Shown here: positions 7,364-14,226 of the stretch, one piece after another
Numbering within the stretch: position 1 is the stretch's first letter
Layout of the letters: each line of letters opens with the position of its first letter
Origin: Novosphingobium sp.
GTDB lineage: Bacteria > Pseudomonadota > Alphaproteobacteria > Sphingomonadales > Sphingomonadaceae
Direction of reading: 5' to 3'
NCBI GenBank assembly: GCA_028697875.1
Contig: JAQVEQ010000028.1
Location: 1-19,615, forward strand
DNA length: 19,615 nt
Made by a program: the position numbers and the translations under genes
Notes under the pieces: generated by a model
The model's database searches: none
What the model was told of the DNA's origin: nothing
Seen by the model: the letters and a program-made list of their open reading frames with translations, nothing else

Positions 7364-8419
7364 ATGGAATTCGCCTTCACCGACGAACAGGCGATGATCG
7401 CGGAGACGGTGCAAGCCTTCTTCCGCGAAAACGCCACCAGCGAACGGACCCGCGCCGCCATGGAAGGCGACGGGATCGACCGTGAATTGTGGACTTCCTT
7501 CTGCACCGAACTCGGCCTTGCCGGGATCGGGCTGCCCGAAGACTTCGGCGGCGCCGGGCTGGGCATGGTCGAATTCGCGATCGTGGCCGAAGCCGCGGGT
7601 TCCCAGGTCGCAGCCTTGCCGCTGCTTGGCCTCGCGACTGCGGCGCAGGCGATTGCCGCGGGCGGAACGGACGAGCAGAAGGCCGAATGGCTGCCCAGGC
7701 TGGTCATGGGCGAGGCCATCGCCTCGTTCCAGGGGATCCATGGGCTGGACGTCTCGGGCAACACGCTCAACGGTGAAGTGCGGTTCGTGCCGCATGGTAC
7801 GGCGGCCGATGTCTTTGTGTTCATCCGCAAGGATGGCGCGTGGATCGTCCGCAAGGACCAGGCCGGCGTTTCGGTGACGGGTCACACCACGATGGACCAG
7901 ACTCGCCCGCTCGCCACGGTAACGCTGGCGAATGTCGAGGCGGAGCCGCTGGCCGATGCCCAGGCTGCGCGCGATGCGCTCCATGCCGGCGGCTGGATCT
8001 GCCTTGCCGCCGAAGCGCTTGGCGGGGCGCAGGAAACGCTCGACCGCACGGTCTCTTACTCGATGGAGCGTGTGCAGTTCGGCCGCCTGATCGGTTCGTA
8101 CCAGGCTTACAAGCACCGTCTGGCCGACATGATGGTCGAGATCGAACAGGCCCGCTCGGCGGTCTACTGGGCGGCTTGCGCGGTGGACGAGCAGGCGGAG
8201 GAAGCGGACCTCGCGCTTCATGCGGCCAAGAGCTTCGCTGCCGACACCTATTTCATGTGCGCTGGCAACATGATCCAGCTCCATGGCGGCATCGGCTTCA
8301 CCTGGGAGCACGACGCCCACCTGTTCTTCAAGCGTGCCCGCTCGATCCTCTCCATGCTGGGCAATGGCGACTGGCACCGCGAACAGGTTGCCACGCTGAT
8401 CATGGGAGAAGCGGCATGA
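7364..8419 (+). CDS. Acyl-CoA dehydrogenase, small (beta) subunit, ScdC2-like, partner of FadE30
   Basis: A 351-residue short acyl-CoA dehydrogenase. MEFAFTDEQAMIAETVQAFF opens the N-terminal helical domain; LPEDFGGAGLGMVEFAIVAE follows. The C-terminal domain has ERVQFGRLIGSYQAYKHRLA and QLHGGIGFTWEHDAHLFFKRA, the FAD-binding surface. The middle domain is degenerate, without the SEPxxGSD motif, and no catalytic glutamate can be aligned. It overlaps fadE30 by the ATGA at 8416-8419, so the two are probably cotranslated and assemble, comparable to ScdC1/ScdC2 of Comamonas. The predicted role is desaturation of the HIP-CoA propionyl side chain together with FadE30. The order is small-then-large, the reverse of the other dehydrogenase pair in this operon. 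Which specific mycobacterial FadE it matches best (32 or 33) is uncertain. Confidence 0.83.
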   Translation: MEFAFTDEQAMIAETVQAFFRENATSERTRAAMEGDGIDRELWTSFCTELGLAGIGLPEDFGGAGLGMVEFAIVAEAAGSQVAALPLLGLATAAQAIAAGGTDEQKAEWLPRLVMGEAIASFQGIHGLDVSGNTLNGEVRFVPHGTAADVFVFIRKDGAWIVRKDQAGVSVTGHTTMDQTRPLATVTLANVEAEPLADAQAARDALHAGGWICLAAEALGGAQETLDRTVSYSMERVQFGRLIGSYQAYKHRLADMMVEIEQARSAVYWAACAVDEQAEEADLALHAAKSFAADTYFMCAGNMIQLHGGIGFTWEHDAHLFFKRARSILSMLGNGDWHREQVATLIMGEAA

Positions 8420-9594
8420 AGCTCGGTTTTTCGCCCGAGGAAGAAGAATTCCGGGCCGAATGCGCCGATTGGCTCCAAGGCCAGATGTCCGGCGAATTCA
8501 AGGATATCACGGGTATCCCGAACCTTGTTTCGAAGATCGAACGGCGCAAGGAATGGGAACAGCAACTGGCCGCGCACAAGTGGTCGTGCATCGGCTGGCC
8601 GGAGGAATGGGGCGGCCGCAACGCCACGCTGGCGCAGCAGGTGATCTTCGCCGAGGAATATGCCCGTGCCGGCGCGCCCAACCGCGTCAACCATATCGGC
8701 GTGGAACTCGCGGGCCCGACGATCCTCGCGTTCGGCTCTGACGAGCAGAAGGCCAAGTTCCTGCCCGGTATCGCCAGCGGCACCAAGATCTGGTGCCAGG
8801 GCTATTCCGAGCCCAATGCCGGTTCCGACCTTGCCAATGTCAAGACCAAGGCGCGGCTGGAAGGCGGCGAATGGGTGGTCAACGGCCAGAAGGTCTGGAC
8901 CAGCCTGGCGCACTATTCCGACTGGATCTTCGTCGTCGCGCGCAGCGAGGAAGGATCGAAGGGGCCCAAGGGCATCACCTTCCTGATGATGGACATGGAC
9001 CAGCCGGGGATCGAGGTGCGCCCGATCCGCCAGATGAACGGCGATGCCGAGTTCAACGAGACGTTCTTCGACGATGCCCGCTGCCCGGAAGACAGTATCC
9101 TCGGTACGCCGGGTGACGGCTGGCGCGTGGCGATGGGCCTGCTCTCGTTCGAGCGCGGCGTTTCGACGCTTGGCCAGCAGATGCAGTTCCGCAACGAACT
9201 GGACGCGATCATCGCGGCGGCCAAGGCCAATGGTCTCGTCAATGACCCGGTCACCCGCCAGAAGATCGCCAAGGCCGAAATCGGTCTGCGCCTGATGCGC
9301 TATGGCGCGTTGCGCATGCTGTCGAACGCCGACACGGCCAAGATCGACGGTGCCGCGCTGACCTACAAGATCCAGTGGGCGACCTGGCGCCGCGACCTTG
9401 GCGAACTGGCCATGGACGTGCTGGGCCAGGCAGGCGAGATCGCCGAAGGCGACGAATACGAATGGACCATGTTGCCCAACATGTTCCTCTTTGGCCGTTC
9501 GGACACGATCTACGGCGGCACCAACCAGATTCAACGCAACCTGATCGCGGAACGCGGCCTTGGCCTGCCCCGTGAACCGAGGGGAGACAAATGA
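8416..9594 (+). CDS. fadE30: FadE30, HIP-CoA-derivative acyl-CoA dehydrogenase (large subunit)
   Basis: This 392-residue full-length acyl-CoA dehydrogenase resembles M. tuberculosis FadE30 (Rv3560c) block for block: WPEEWGGRN, EEYARAGAPNRVNH, WCQGYSEPNAGSDLA, VNGQKVWTSLAHYSDW, FNETFFDDAR, FERGVSTLGQQ and DTIYGGTNQIQRN. The MCAD-type glutamate is Gly in IYGGT; Glu246 in SFERG is the probable catalytic base, as in isovaleryl/long-chain-type enzymes. FadE30 (ScdC1 in Comamonas) performs the first beta-oxidation dehydrogenation of the activated HIP side chain. ATG 8416 overlaps the stop of its small-subunit partner (ATGA), and its own TGA overlaps the ipdF start (ATGA at 9591-9594). The open frame continues upstream to 7840, but that stretch is a shadow of the preceding gene. 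Confidence 0.93.
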   Translation: MKLGFSPEEEEFRAECADWLQGQMSGEFKDITGIPNLVSKIERRKEWEQQLAAHKWSCIGWPEEWGGRNATLAQQVIFAEEYARAGAPNRVNHIGVELAGPTILAFGSDEQKAKFLPGIASGTKIWCQGYSEPNAGSDLANVKTKARLEGGEWVVNGQKVWTSLAHYSDWIFVVARSEEGSKGPKGITFLMMDMDQPGIEVRPIRQMNGDAEFNETFFDDARCPEDSILGTPGDGWRVAMGLLSFERGVSTLGQQMQFRNELDAIIAAAKANGLVNDPVTRQKIAKAEIGLRLMRYGALRMLSNADTAKIDGAALTYKIQWATWRRDLGELAMDVLGQAGEIAEGDEYEWTMLPNMFLFGRSDTIYGGTNQIQRNLIAERGLGLPREPRGDK

Positions 9595-10373
9595 GCACCG
9601 TTCCCGTTTATCCTGAACCGCGTGGCCTGCTGAAGGGCAAGACCGTCGTCATCACCGCCGCTGCCGGTACCGGCATCGGCTATTCCGCCGCCAAGCGCGC
9701 GGTGGAAGAAGGCGCGACCGTCCTGATCAGCGACTTCCACGAACGCCGCCTCAATGAAGCGGCCGACCGCATTGCCGACGAACTGGGCACCGAACGTCCG
9801 GCGACTTGCGTGTGCGACGTGACCAGCGAGGAGAATGTGCAGGGCCTGCGCGATGCTTCGCTCGCCGCTCTCGGCAAGGTCGACGAGCTGATCAACAACG
9901 CCGGGCTCGGCGGCGAAGTCGACGTGGTCGACATGACCGACGAGCAGTGGAGCCGCGTGCTCGACGTCACGCTGACCAGCCTGTTCCGCATGACCCGTGC
10001 GTTCCTGCCGTCGATGTACGCGAACAAGTCGGGCGTCATGGTCAACAATGCCTCCGTCCTCGGCTGGCGCGCGCAGAAGGGCCAGGCCCACTATGCCGCG
10101 GCCAAGGCCGGCGTCATGGCTTTCACCCGCTGTTCCGCGATCGAGGCGGCCGAACATGGCGTGCGTATCAACGCCGTGTCGCCTTCGCTCGCCATGCATC
10201 CGTTCCTCGCCAAGGTGACGACGCAGGAAGCGCTCGACAAGCTGGTCGAGAAGGAAGCGTTCAAGCGTCCGGCGGAAGTGTGGGAAATCGCCAATGTCAT
10301 GATGTTCCTGGCAAGCGACCTGTCCTCCTACATGACCGGCGAGATCGTCTCGGTCTCCAGCCAGAGGGCCTGA
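9591..10373 (+). CDS. ipdF: IpdF, 5-hydroxy-HIEC-CoA oxidoreductase (SDR family)
   Basis: The 260-residue SDR recalls M. tuberculosis IpdF (Rv3559c): GLLKGKTVVITAAAGTGIG with the unusual TAAAGTGIG cofactor loop at 22-30, ISDFHERRL after beta-2, INNAGLGG, NNASVLGWRAQ and the C-terminal SSYMTGEIVSVS. The catalytic set is Ser155, Tyr168 and Lys172. IpdF interconverts the C5 hydroxyl and ketone of the bicyclic CoA intermediate, producing the ketone that makes ring D susceptible to EchA20. HERR after beta-2 may mark coenzyme preference, but that is not decidable by eye. It overlaps fadE30 by ATGA; in M. tuberculosis the two genes are also neighbours. The next gene starts three bases downstream. 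Confidence 0.94.
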   Translation: MSTVPVYPEPRGLLKGKTVVITAAAGTGIGYSAAKRAVEEGATVLISDFHERRLNEAADRIADELGTERPATCVCDVTSEENVQGLRDASLAALGKVDELINNAGLGGEVDVVDMTDEQWSRVLDVTLTSLFRMTRAFLPSMYANKSGVMVNNASVLGWRAQKGQAHYAAAKAGVMAFTRCSAIEAAEHGVRINAVSPSLAMHPFLAKVTTQEALDKLVEKEAFKRPAEVWEIANVMMFLASDLSSYMTGEIVSVSSQRA

Positions 10374-10376
10374 TCC

Positions 10377-10838
10377 ATGGCCGTGATCTTCGAAAACCCG
10401 CGCGATCTGCTGGGCAAGGAAGGAAGCAAGCTCGACGCCAGCGAATGGCTGACGATCGAGCAGGACCGGATCGACGCCTTCGCCGATTGTACGGGCGACC
10501 ACCAGTGGATCCACGTTGACCCGGTCAAGGCCAAGGACGGTCCCTTCGGTGCGACGATCGCGCATGGTTACCTGACGCTCAGCCTCGTCAACATGTTCAT
10601 GCCGCAGATGATCGAAGTGCGCGGCTTTTCGGCCGGCGTGAACGTCGGCATGGACAAGACCCGCTTCCTCAACCCGGTGGTCGTCGGCTCCCGCATTCGC
10701 GGCACGGCGGAAATCGTTTCGGCCGAGGAAGTGAAAGGCGGCGCGATCCAGGCCGTGATCCGCGTGACCGTGGAGATCGAAGGCAAGGACCGTCCGGCCT
10801 GCGTCGTCGACACGATCAACCGCTACTTCCCGGAGTAG
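10377..10838 (+). CDS. MaoC-like (R)-specific enoyl-CoA hydratase, single hot-dog domain
   Basis: The 153-residue hot-dog fold protein carries the hydratase-2 signature ADCTGDHQWIHVDP at about 36-49, with Asp41 and His46 as the catalytic pair. FGATIAHGYLTLSL and NVGMDKTRFLNPV complete the family pattern. Length and motifs resemble single-domain homodimeric hydratases such as M. tuberculosis HtdZ (Rv0130), not the truncated heteromeric ChsH1/ChsH2 type. In this operon it can hydrate an enoyl-CoA made by either FadE pair; which one is not determinable from sequence. Because the 301-aa crotonase lacks its glutamates, this may be the main true hydratase here. It starts three bases after ipdF and ends 152 bases before the isomerase ATG at 10991, the largest gap in the operon. 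Confidence 0.87.
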   Translation: MAVIFENPRDLLGKEGSKLDASEWLTIEQDRIDAFADCTGDHQWIHVDPVKAKDGPFGATIAHGYLTLSLVNMFMPQMIEVRGFSAGVNVGMDKTRFLNPVVVGSRIRGTAEIVSAEEVKGGAIQAVIRVTVEIEGKDRPACVVDTINRYFPE

Positions 10839-10855
10839 GGCAGGAGCGGCATAGG

Positions 10856-10990
10856 ATGCGGTGCGGTCTGTGCAGCAATCCGGCCACGGTGGTGATCGGT
10901 CCTGTCGCATTGGCCGTACTGGCGTTTTCCGCACCCGCTCCGGCGCGGGCTGCGGAGGACGGAACCACTGCACTATCACGGAGTAGAACA
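10856..10990 (+). other. Possible in-frame N-terminal extension of the ketosteroid isomerase resembling a signal peptide
   Basis: An ATG at 10856, preceded by AGGAG at 10842-10846 with a nine-base spacer, opens a frame that runs without a stop into the isomerase at 10991. It encodes 45 residues with a short polar start containing Arg2 (and Cys3, Cys6), a hydrophobic stretch VVIGPVALAVLAFSAP and an APARA/A-type junction, which together look like a Sec signal peptide. The last ten codons before 10991 are poor in GC at third positions and contain the ribosome site of the downstream start, as a leader would. Either the isomerase exists in an exported form, or the stretch is an intergenic leader that happens to be open. 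The sequence alone does not settle it. Confidence 0.4.
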
Positions 10991-11365
10991 ATGCCCGATC
11001 CCGCCAAGATGGTCGCCGCCGTCGAGGAATATGTCGCCGCCTTCGAAGCGGGCAGTTCCGACCGCGTGGCCGCGCTCTATGCAGAGGATGCCACGGTCGA
11101 GGATCCGATCGGCACGCCCCGGCACGTCGGACGCGAGGCGATCCGCGCCTTCTATGCCGAATCGATGAAGACCGGCGCCAAGCTCAAGCTGGAAGGGCCG
11201 ATCCGCGTGGCCGAAGACTATGCGGTGTTCCCCTTCTCGGTTAACCTCCATTACGAAGGCTCGGACAAGCGGATCGACGTGATCGACACGTTTCGCTTCA
11301 ACGACGCCAGCGAAGTCATCGAAATGCGGGCCTTCTGGGGCCCGGCCAATATGCACGGATTCTGA
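10991..11365 (+). CDS. ksi: Delta5-3-ketosteroid isomerase (steroid delta-isomerase)
   Basis: The 124-residue alpha+beta cone protein (SnoaL/NTF2-like fold) moves the double bond of 3-oxo-delta5 steroids to delta4. Catalytic residues fall at exactly the C. testosteroni numbering: Tyr14 and Asp99 for the oxyanion hole and Asp38 as the proton shuttle, in the segments EYVAAF, ATVEDPIG and VIDTFRF. Tyr55 is also present, and Tyr30 matches the extra tyrosine of the Pseudomonas putida enzyme. The C-terminal MRAFWGPANMHGF is family-typical. ATG 10991 is preferred because it reproduces that numbering and has GGAG at 10980-10983. An in-frame ATG at 10856 would add a signal-peptide-like extension (annotated separately). 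The isomerase works early in degradation, on intact rings, so its place among ring C/D genes is notable. Confidence 0.92.
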   Translation: MPDPAKMVAAVEEYVAAFEAGSSDRVAALYAEDATVEDPIGTPRHVGREAIRAFYAESMKTGAKLKLEGPIRVAEDYAVFPFSVNLHYEGSDKRIDVIDTFRFNDASEVIEMRAFWGPANMHGF

Positions 11366-11376
11366 GAGGAACAGTC

Positions 11377-12579
11377 ATGCGTGAAGTAGCTATCGTTTCC
11401 ACCGCCCGCACCGGCGTCGGCAAGGCCTATCGCGGCGCGTTCAACGACACCGAAGCGCCGCTGATGGCGGCCCATGTCGTCAATGCCGCGATCGAACGCG
11501 CGGGGATCGACCCGGCCCGGGTCGACGACGTCTACATGGGCTGCGCCAACCAGTGGAACACGCAGAGCTACAACCTCGGCCGCCTCGCGGTGCACGGTTC
11601 GGTTCTGCCCGACACGACCAGCGGTTTCACCATGGACCGCAAGTGCTCCTCGAGCCTCAACGCGCTGGCCTTCGCCGCGCGCGGCATCATTGCGGACGAG
11701 ATCGACGTGGCGCTGGCCGGCGGCACCGAGAACGTCTCGCTCACCATCGACAAGCACTATCCGAACTTCCGCAACCGTTCGGAATTCGTGAAGGAACACG
11801 ATCCCTACGCCTACATGGCGATGATCGAGACAGCCGAAATCGTGGCCGACCGCTACAATGTCAGCCGCGAAGCGCAGGACCACTTCGCCGCCCAGAGCCA
11901 GCAGCGCGCCTCTGCCGCACAGGAAGCCGGCAAGTTCGATGACGAGATCGTTCCGATCACGGTCACCAAGGCCCTGTTCGACAAGGAAGGCAACGAGACC
12001 GGCAAGGAAGAGGTCGTGCTGAGCAAGGACGAAGGCATCCGTCCCGGCACGACCTATGAAAAGCTGAGCACGCTCAAGCCGGTGTTCAAGAACGGCCTGG
12101 TCATCAAGGAAGGCCAGCACATCACGGCCGGCAACGCCAGCCAGCTGTCCGACGGCGCCGCCGCGCAAGTCGTCATGGAACTCAACATGGCGCAGAAGGA
12201 AGGTCTGCCGGTCCTCGGTATCTACCGCGGCTTCCAGGTGGCGGGCTGCGGCGCGGACGAAATGGGCATCGGCCCGGTTTTCGCCATTCCCAAGCTGCTC
12301 GAACGCACGGGCGTGAAGCTGGACGACATCGGCCTGTGGGAAATCAACGAAGCCTTCGCTTCGCAGGCGATCTACTGCCAGCAGAAGCTCGGCATCGATC
12401 CCGAAAAGCTCAACGTCAACGGCGGCGGCATTGCCATCGGCCACCCGTTCGCGATGACTGGCAGCCGCCTCGTCGGTCACGCGCTGATCGAAGGCAAGCG
12501 CCGCGGTGTGAAGTATGTCGTCGTCTCGATGTGCATCGCCGGCGGCATGGGCGCCGCGGGGCTGTTCGAAGTCGCCTGA
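11377..12579 (+). CDS. Acetyl-CoA C-acyltransferase (thiolase), steroid beta-oxidation, specific substrate unknown
   Basis: The 400-residue thiolase has the complete catalytic set: Cys90 in MDRKCSSSLNAL, His356 in AIGHPFAMTG and Cys386 in SMCIAGGMGAAG. It is clearly distinct from FadA6 in the same operon: the nucleophile motif is CSSSL rather than CGSSQ, and there is a longer loop region KALFDKEGNETGKEE around 190-210. It resembles general degradative acetyl-CoA acyltransferases more than FadA5. With two thiolases present, one can serve ring-opening product cleavage (FadA6) and this one the HIP side chain or the later beta-oxidation of MOODA-CoA. That division is inferred. GAGAGGA at 11364-11370 is a strong ribosome site, beginning inside the isomerase stop region. 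FadD3 starts two bases after the stop. Confidence 0.87.
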   Translation: MREVAIVSTARTGVGKAYRGAFNDTEAPLMAAHVVNAAIERAGIDPARVDDVYMGCANQWNTQSYNLGRLAVHGSVLPDTTSGFTMDRKCSSSLNALAFAARGIIADEIDVALAGGTENVSLTIDKHYPNFRNRSEFVKEHDPYAYMAMIETAEIVADRYNVSREAQDHFAAQSQQRASAAQEAGKFDDEIVPITVTKALFDKEGNETGKEEVVLSKDEGIRPGTTYEKLSTLKPVFKNGLVIKEGQHITAGNASQLSDGAAAQVVMELNMAQKEGLPVLGIYRGFQVAGCGADEMGIGPVFAIPKLLERTGVKLDDIGLWEINEAFASQAIYCQQKLGIDPEKLNVNGGGIAIGHPFAMTGSRLVGHALIEGKRRGVKYVVVSMCIAGGMGAAGLFEVA

Positions 12580-12581
12580 CA

Positions 12582-14117
12582 ATGCCGGAGGCGCTGCCGC
12601 CGACTATCCCCCACGCCGCTGCGTGGGCCGCCCAGCGCTGGGGTGATGCCCCGGCGCTGGTCGAACACGGGGAAACCTGGAGCTTCAACGAGCTTTGGGA
12701 CCAGTGCCGGGCGGCAGCCTCCGCCCTTCTGGCCCGTGGGATCGAGGAGGGCGACCGGGTGGCCATCTGGGCCCCCAACAGCCGGGAATGGATCGTCGCT
12801 GCCGTGGGCCTGATGACCTGCGGCGCGACTCTGATCCCGATCAACACCCGGCTCAAGGGGCCGGAAGCGGGCGATATCCTGCGCCGCACCCGTTCGCGGG
12901 TGCTGTTTACCGTCAGGGGGTTCCTCGGCATCGATTATCCGGCGCTTCTTGCCGGGGAAGACCTGCCGGATCTCGCTGAAACGGTCCTGCTCGACAGCGA
13001 ATTCGACGCTTTCGTCGCGAGCGGGAAGGGGGCTGACGATCCCGCCGTCGCCGAGGCATTTGCCGCGTTGTCGCCGGACTTCGTGTCCGACATGATCTTC
13101 ACTTCGGGCACGACCGGCAGGCCCAAGGGCGTGATGATGACCCATGGCCGGGTCATCCCGCAGATCGGGCTGTGGATCGAGAATACCGGCCTGACCGAGG
13201 GCGAACACTACCTCATCGTCAATCCGTTCTTCCACAGCTTCGGTTTCAAGATGGGCTGGTGCGCCAGCCTGATTTCCGGGGCCGTGATGTACCCGATGGC
13301 GCAGTTCGACGTGAAAGAGGTCATCCGCCATATCGAGCAGGACCGGATCAATTTCCTGCCCGCACCGCCGACCATCTTCCAGGCGTTGCTGGCCGAACTG
13401 GAACAGACGCCCTTCGATTGCAGTTCCCTGCGCGGCGGGGTTTCCGGGTCGACCACGGTGCCGCCGGTCCTGATCGAGCGCATTCGCGACGAGCTGGGCA
13501 TCAAGGACATCACCACTGCCTACGGGATGAGCGAGTACACGGTCATCACCAGCTGCCTGCGCGGCGATCCGGCGGATGTCATCGCAAACTCCGTCGGCTG
13601 CGCGGTTCCGGGTACCGAAGTGAAGATCGTGAATTCCCACGGGCAGGAAGTGCCGTGCGGGGAACCGGGCGAGATCTGGGCGCGCGGGCCGGGCGCGATG
13701 CTGGGCTATCTCGACGATCCGGAAGCCACCGCCGAAACGATCGACCCCGATGGCTGGCTCCACACCGGAGACGTCGGGACGATGGATGCCAACGGCTACG
13801 TCCGCATTACCGGGCGGCTCAAGGACATGTACATCTCGGGCGGGTTCAACGTCTATCCCGCCGAAGTGGAAGACCTCATGGCCCGGCATCCCGCGATAGA
13901 AGCGGTCGCCGTGGTGGGCATCCCGGACGAGCGGCTGGGCGAAGTGGGCAGGGCCTTCGTGATCCTGCGTTCCGGCGCCAGTGCGAGCGAGCAGGATGTG
14001 ATCGCCTGGTCGCGCGACAACATGGCCAATTACAAGGTGCCGCGCAGCGTGGTCTTCGTCGGCGAGTTTCCGCGCAATGCGGCCAACAAGGTGCTCAAGC
14101 ACGAACTGAAGGGCTGA
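12582..14117 (+). CDS. fadD3: FadD3, HIP-CoA ligase (acyl-CoA synthetase)
   Basis: The 511-residue ANL-superfamily ligase has the P-loop TSGTTGRPKG at 174-183, NPFFHSFGFK in the A4/A5 region, YGMSE at 314-318, DGWLHTGD at 390-397, a hinge GRLKDMYISGGFNVYPAEVE and the C-terminal catalytic lysine Lys503 in NAANKVLKHEL. RVAIWAPNSREW, PFFHSFGFK, KDMYISGGFNVYPAEVE and LGEVGRAFV recall M. tuberculosis FadD3 (Rv3561). That enzyme activates HIP, the indanedione propionate left after rings A and B are removed, and so begins the pathway encoded by this operon. ScdA is the Comamonas counterpart. ATG 12582 lies two bases after the thiolase stop; an in-frame upstream extension to 12336 only reads through the thiolase gene. 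It is the last gene of the + strand run and faces the MFS gene. Confidence 0.94.
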   Translation: MPEALPPTIPHAAAWAAQRWGDAPALVEHGETWSFNELWDQCRAAASALLARGIEEGDRVAIWAPNSREWIVAAVGLMTCGATLIPINTRLKGPEAGDILRRTRSRVLFTVRGFLGIDYPALLAGEDLPDLAETVLLDSEFDAFVASGKGADDPAVAEAFAALSPDFVSDMIFTSGTTGRPKGVMMTHGRVIPQIGLWIENTGLTEGEHYLIVNPFFHSFGFKMGWCASLISGAVMYPMAQFDVKEVIRHIEQDRINFLPAPPTIFQALLAELEQTPFDCSSLRGGVSGSTTVPPVLIERIRDELGIKDITTAYGMSEYTVITSCLRGDPADVIANSVGCAVPGTEVKIVNSHGQEVPCGEPGEIWARGPGAMLGYLDDPEATAETIDPDGWLHTGDVGTMDANGYVRITGRLKDMYISGGFNVYPAEVEDLMARHPAIEAVAVVGIPDERLGEVGRAFVILRSGASASEQDVIAWSRDNMANYKVPRSVVFVGEFPRNAANKVLKHELKG

Positions 14118-14226
14118 CCGACCCGGACTCGCGTGGCGTTCGGGCGTCTTCTTCCGTCGACGCAATGGCGAAGGCGCGTGCCGGGCGGTGACCTAGTGTG
14201 GGCGGGAGTCAGGCCGTTGCTGCCGC

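Noticed and set aside
6401..8377. 658-codon open frame on the - strand across the SDR and a small acyl-CoA dehydrogenase subunit
   Set aside because: No domain or motif; shadow of well-supported + strand genes.
7840..8415. Long in-frame N-terminal extension of FadE30
   Set aside because: The extension is a frame-shifted reading of the preceding dehydrogenase gene; the family N-terminus begins at ATG 8416.
12336..12581. In-frame N-terminal extension of FadD3
   Set aside because: It reads through the thiolase 3' end in another frame and has no ligase-like sequence; ATG 12582 gives the normal family length.
14118..14226. Bidirectional terminator between the convergent fadD3 and MFS genes
   Set aside because: Only a weak 5-base stem (GCGTC/GACGC) was found and there is no T-run; not strong enough to annotate.
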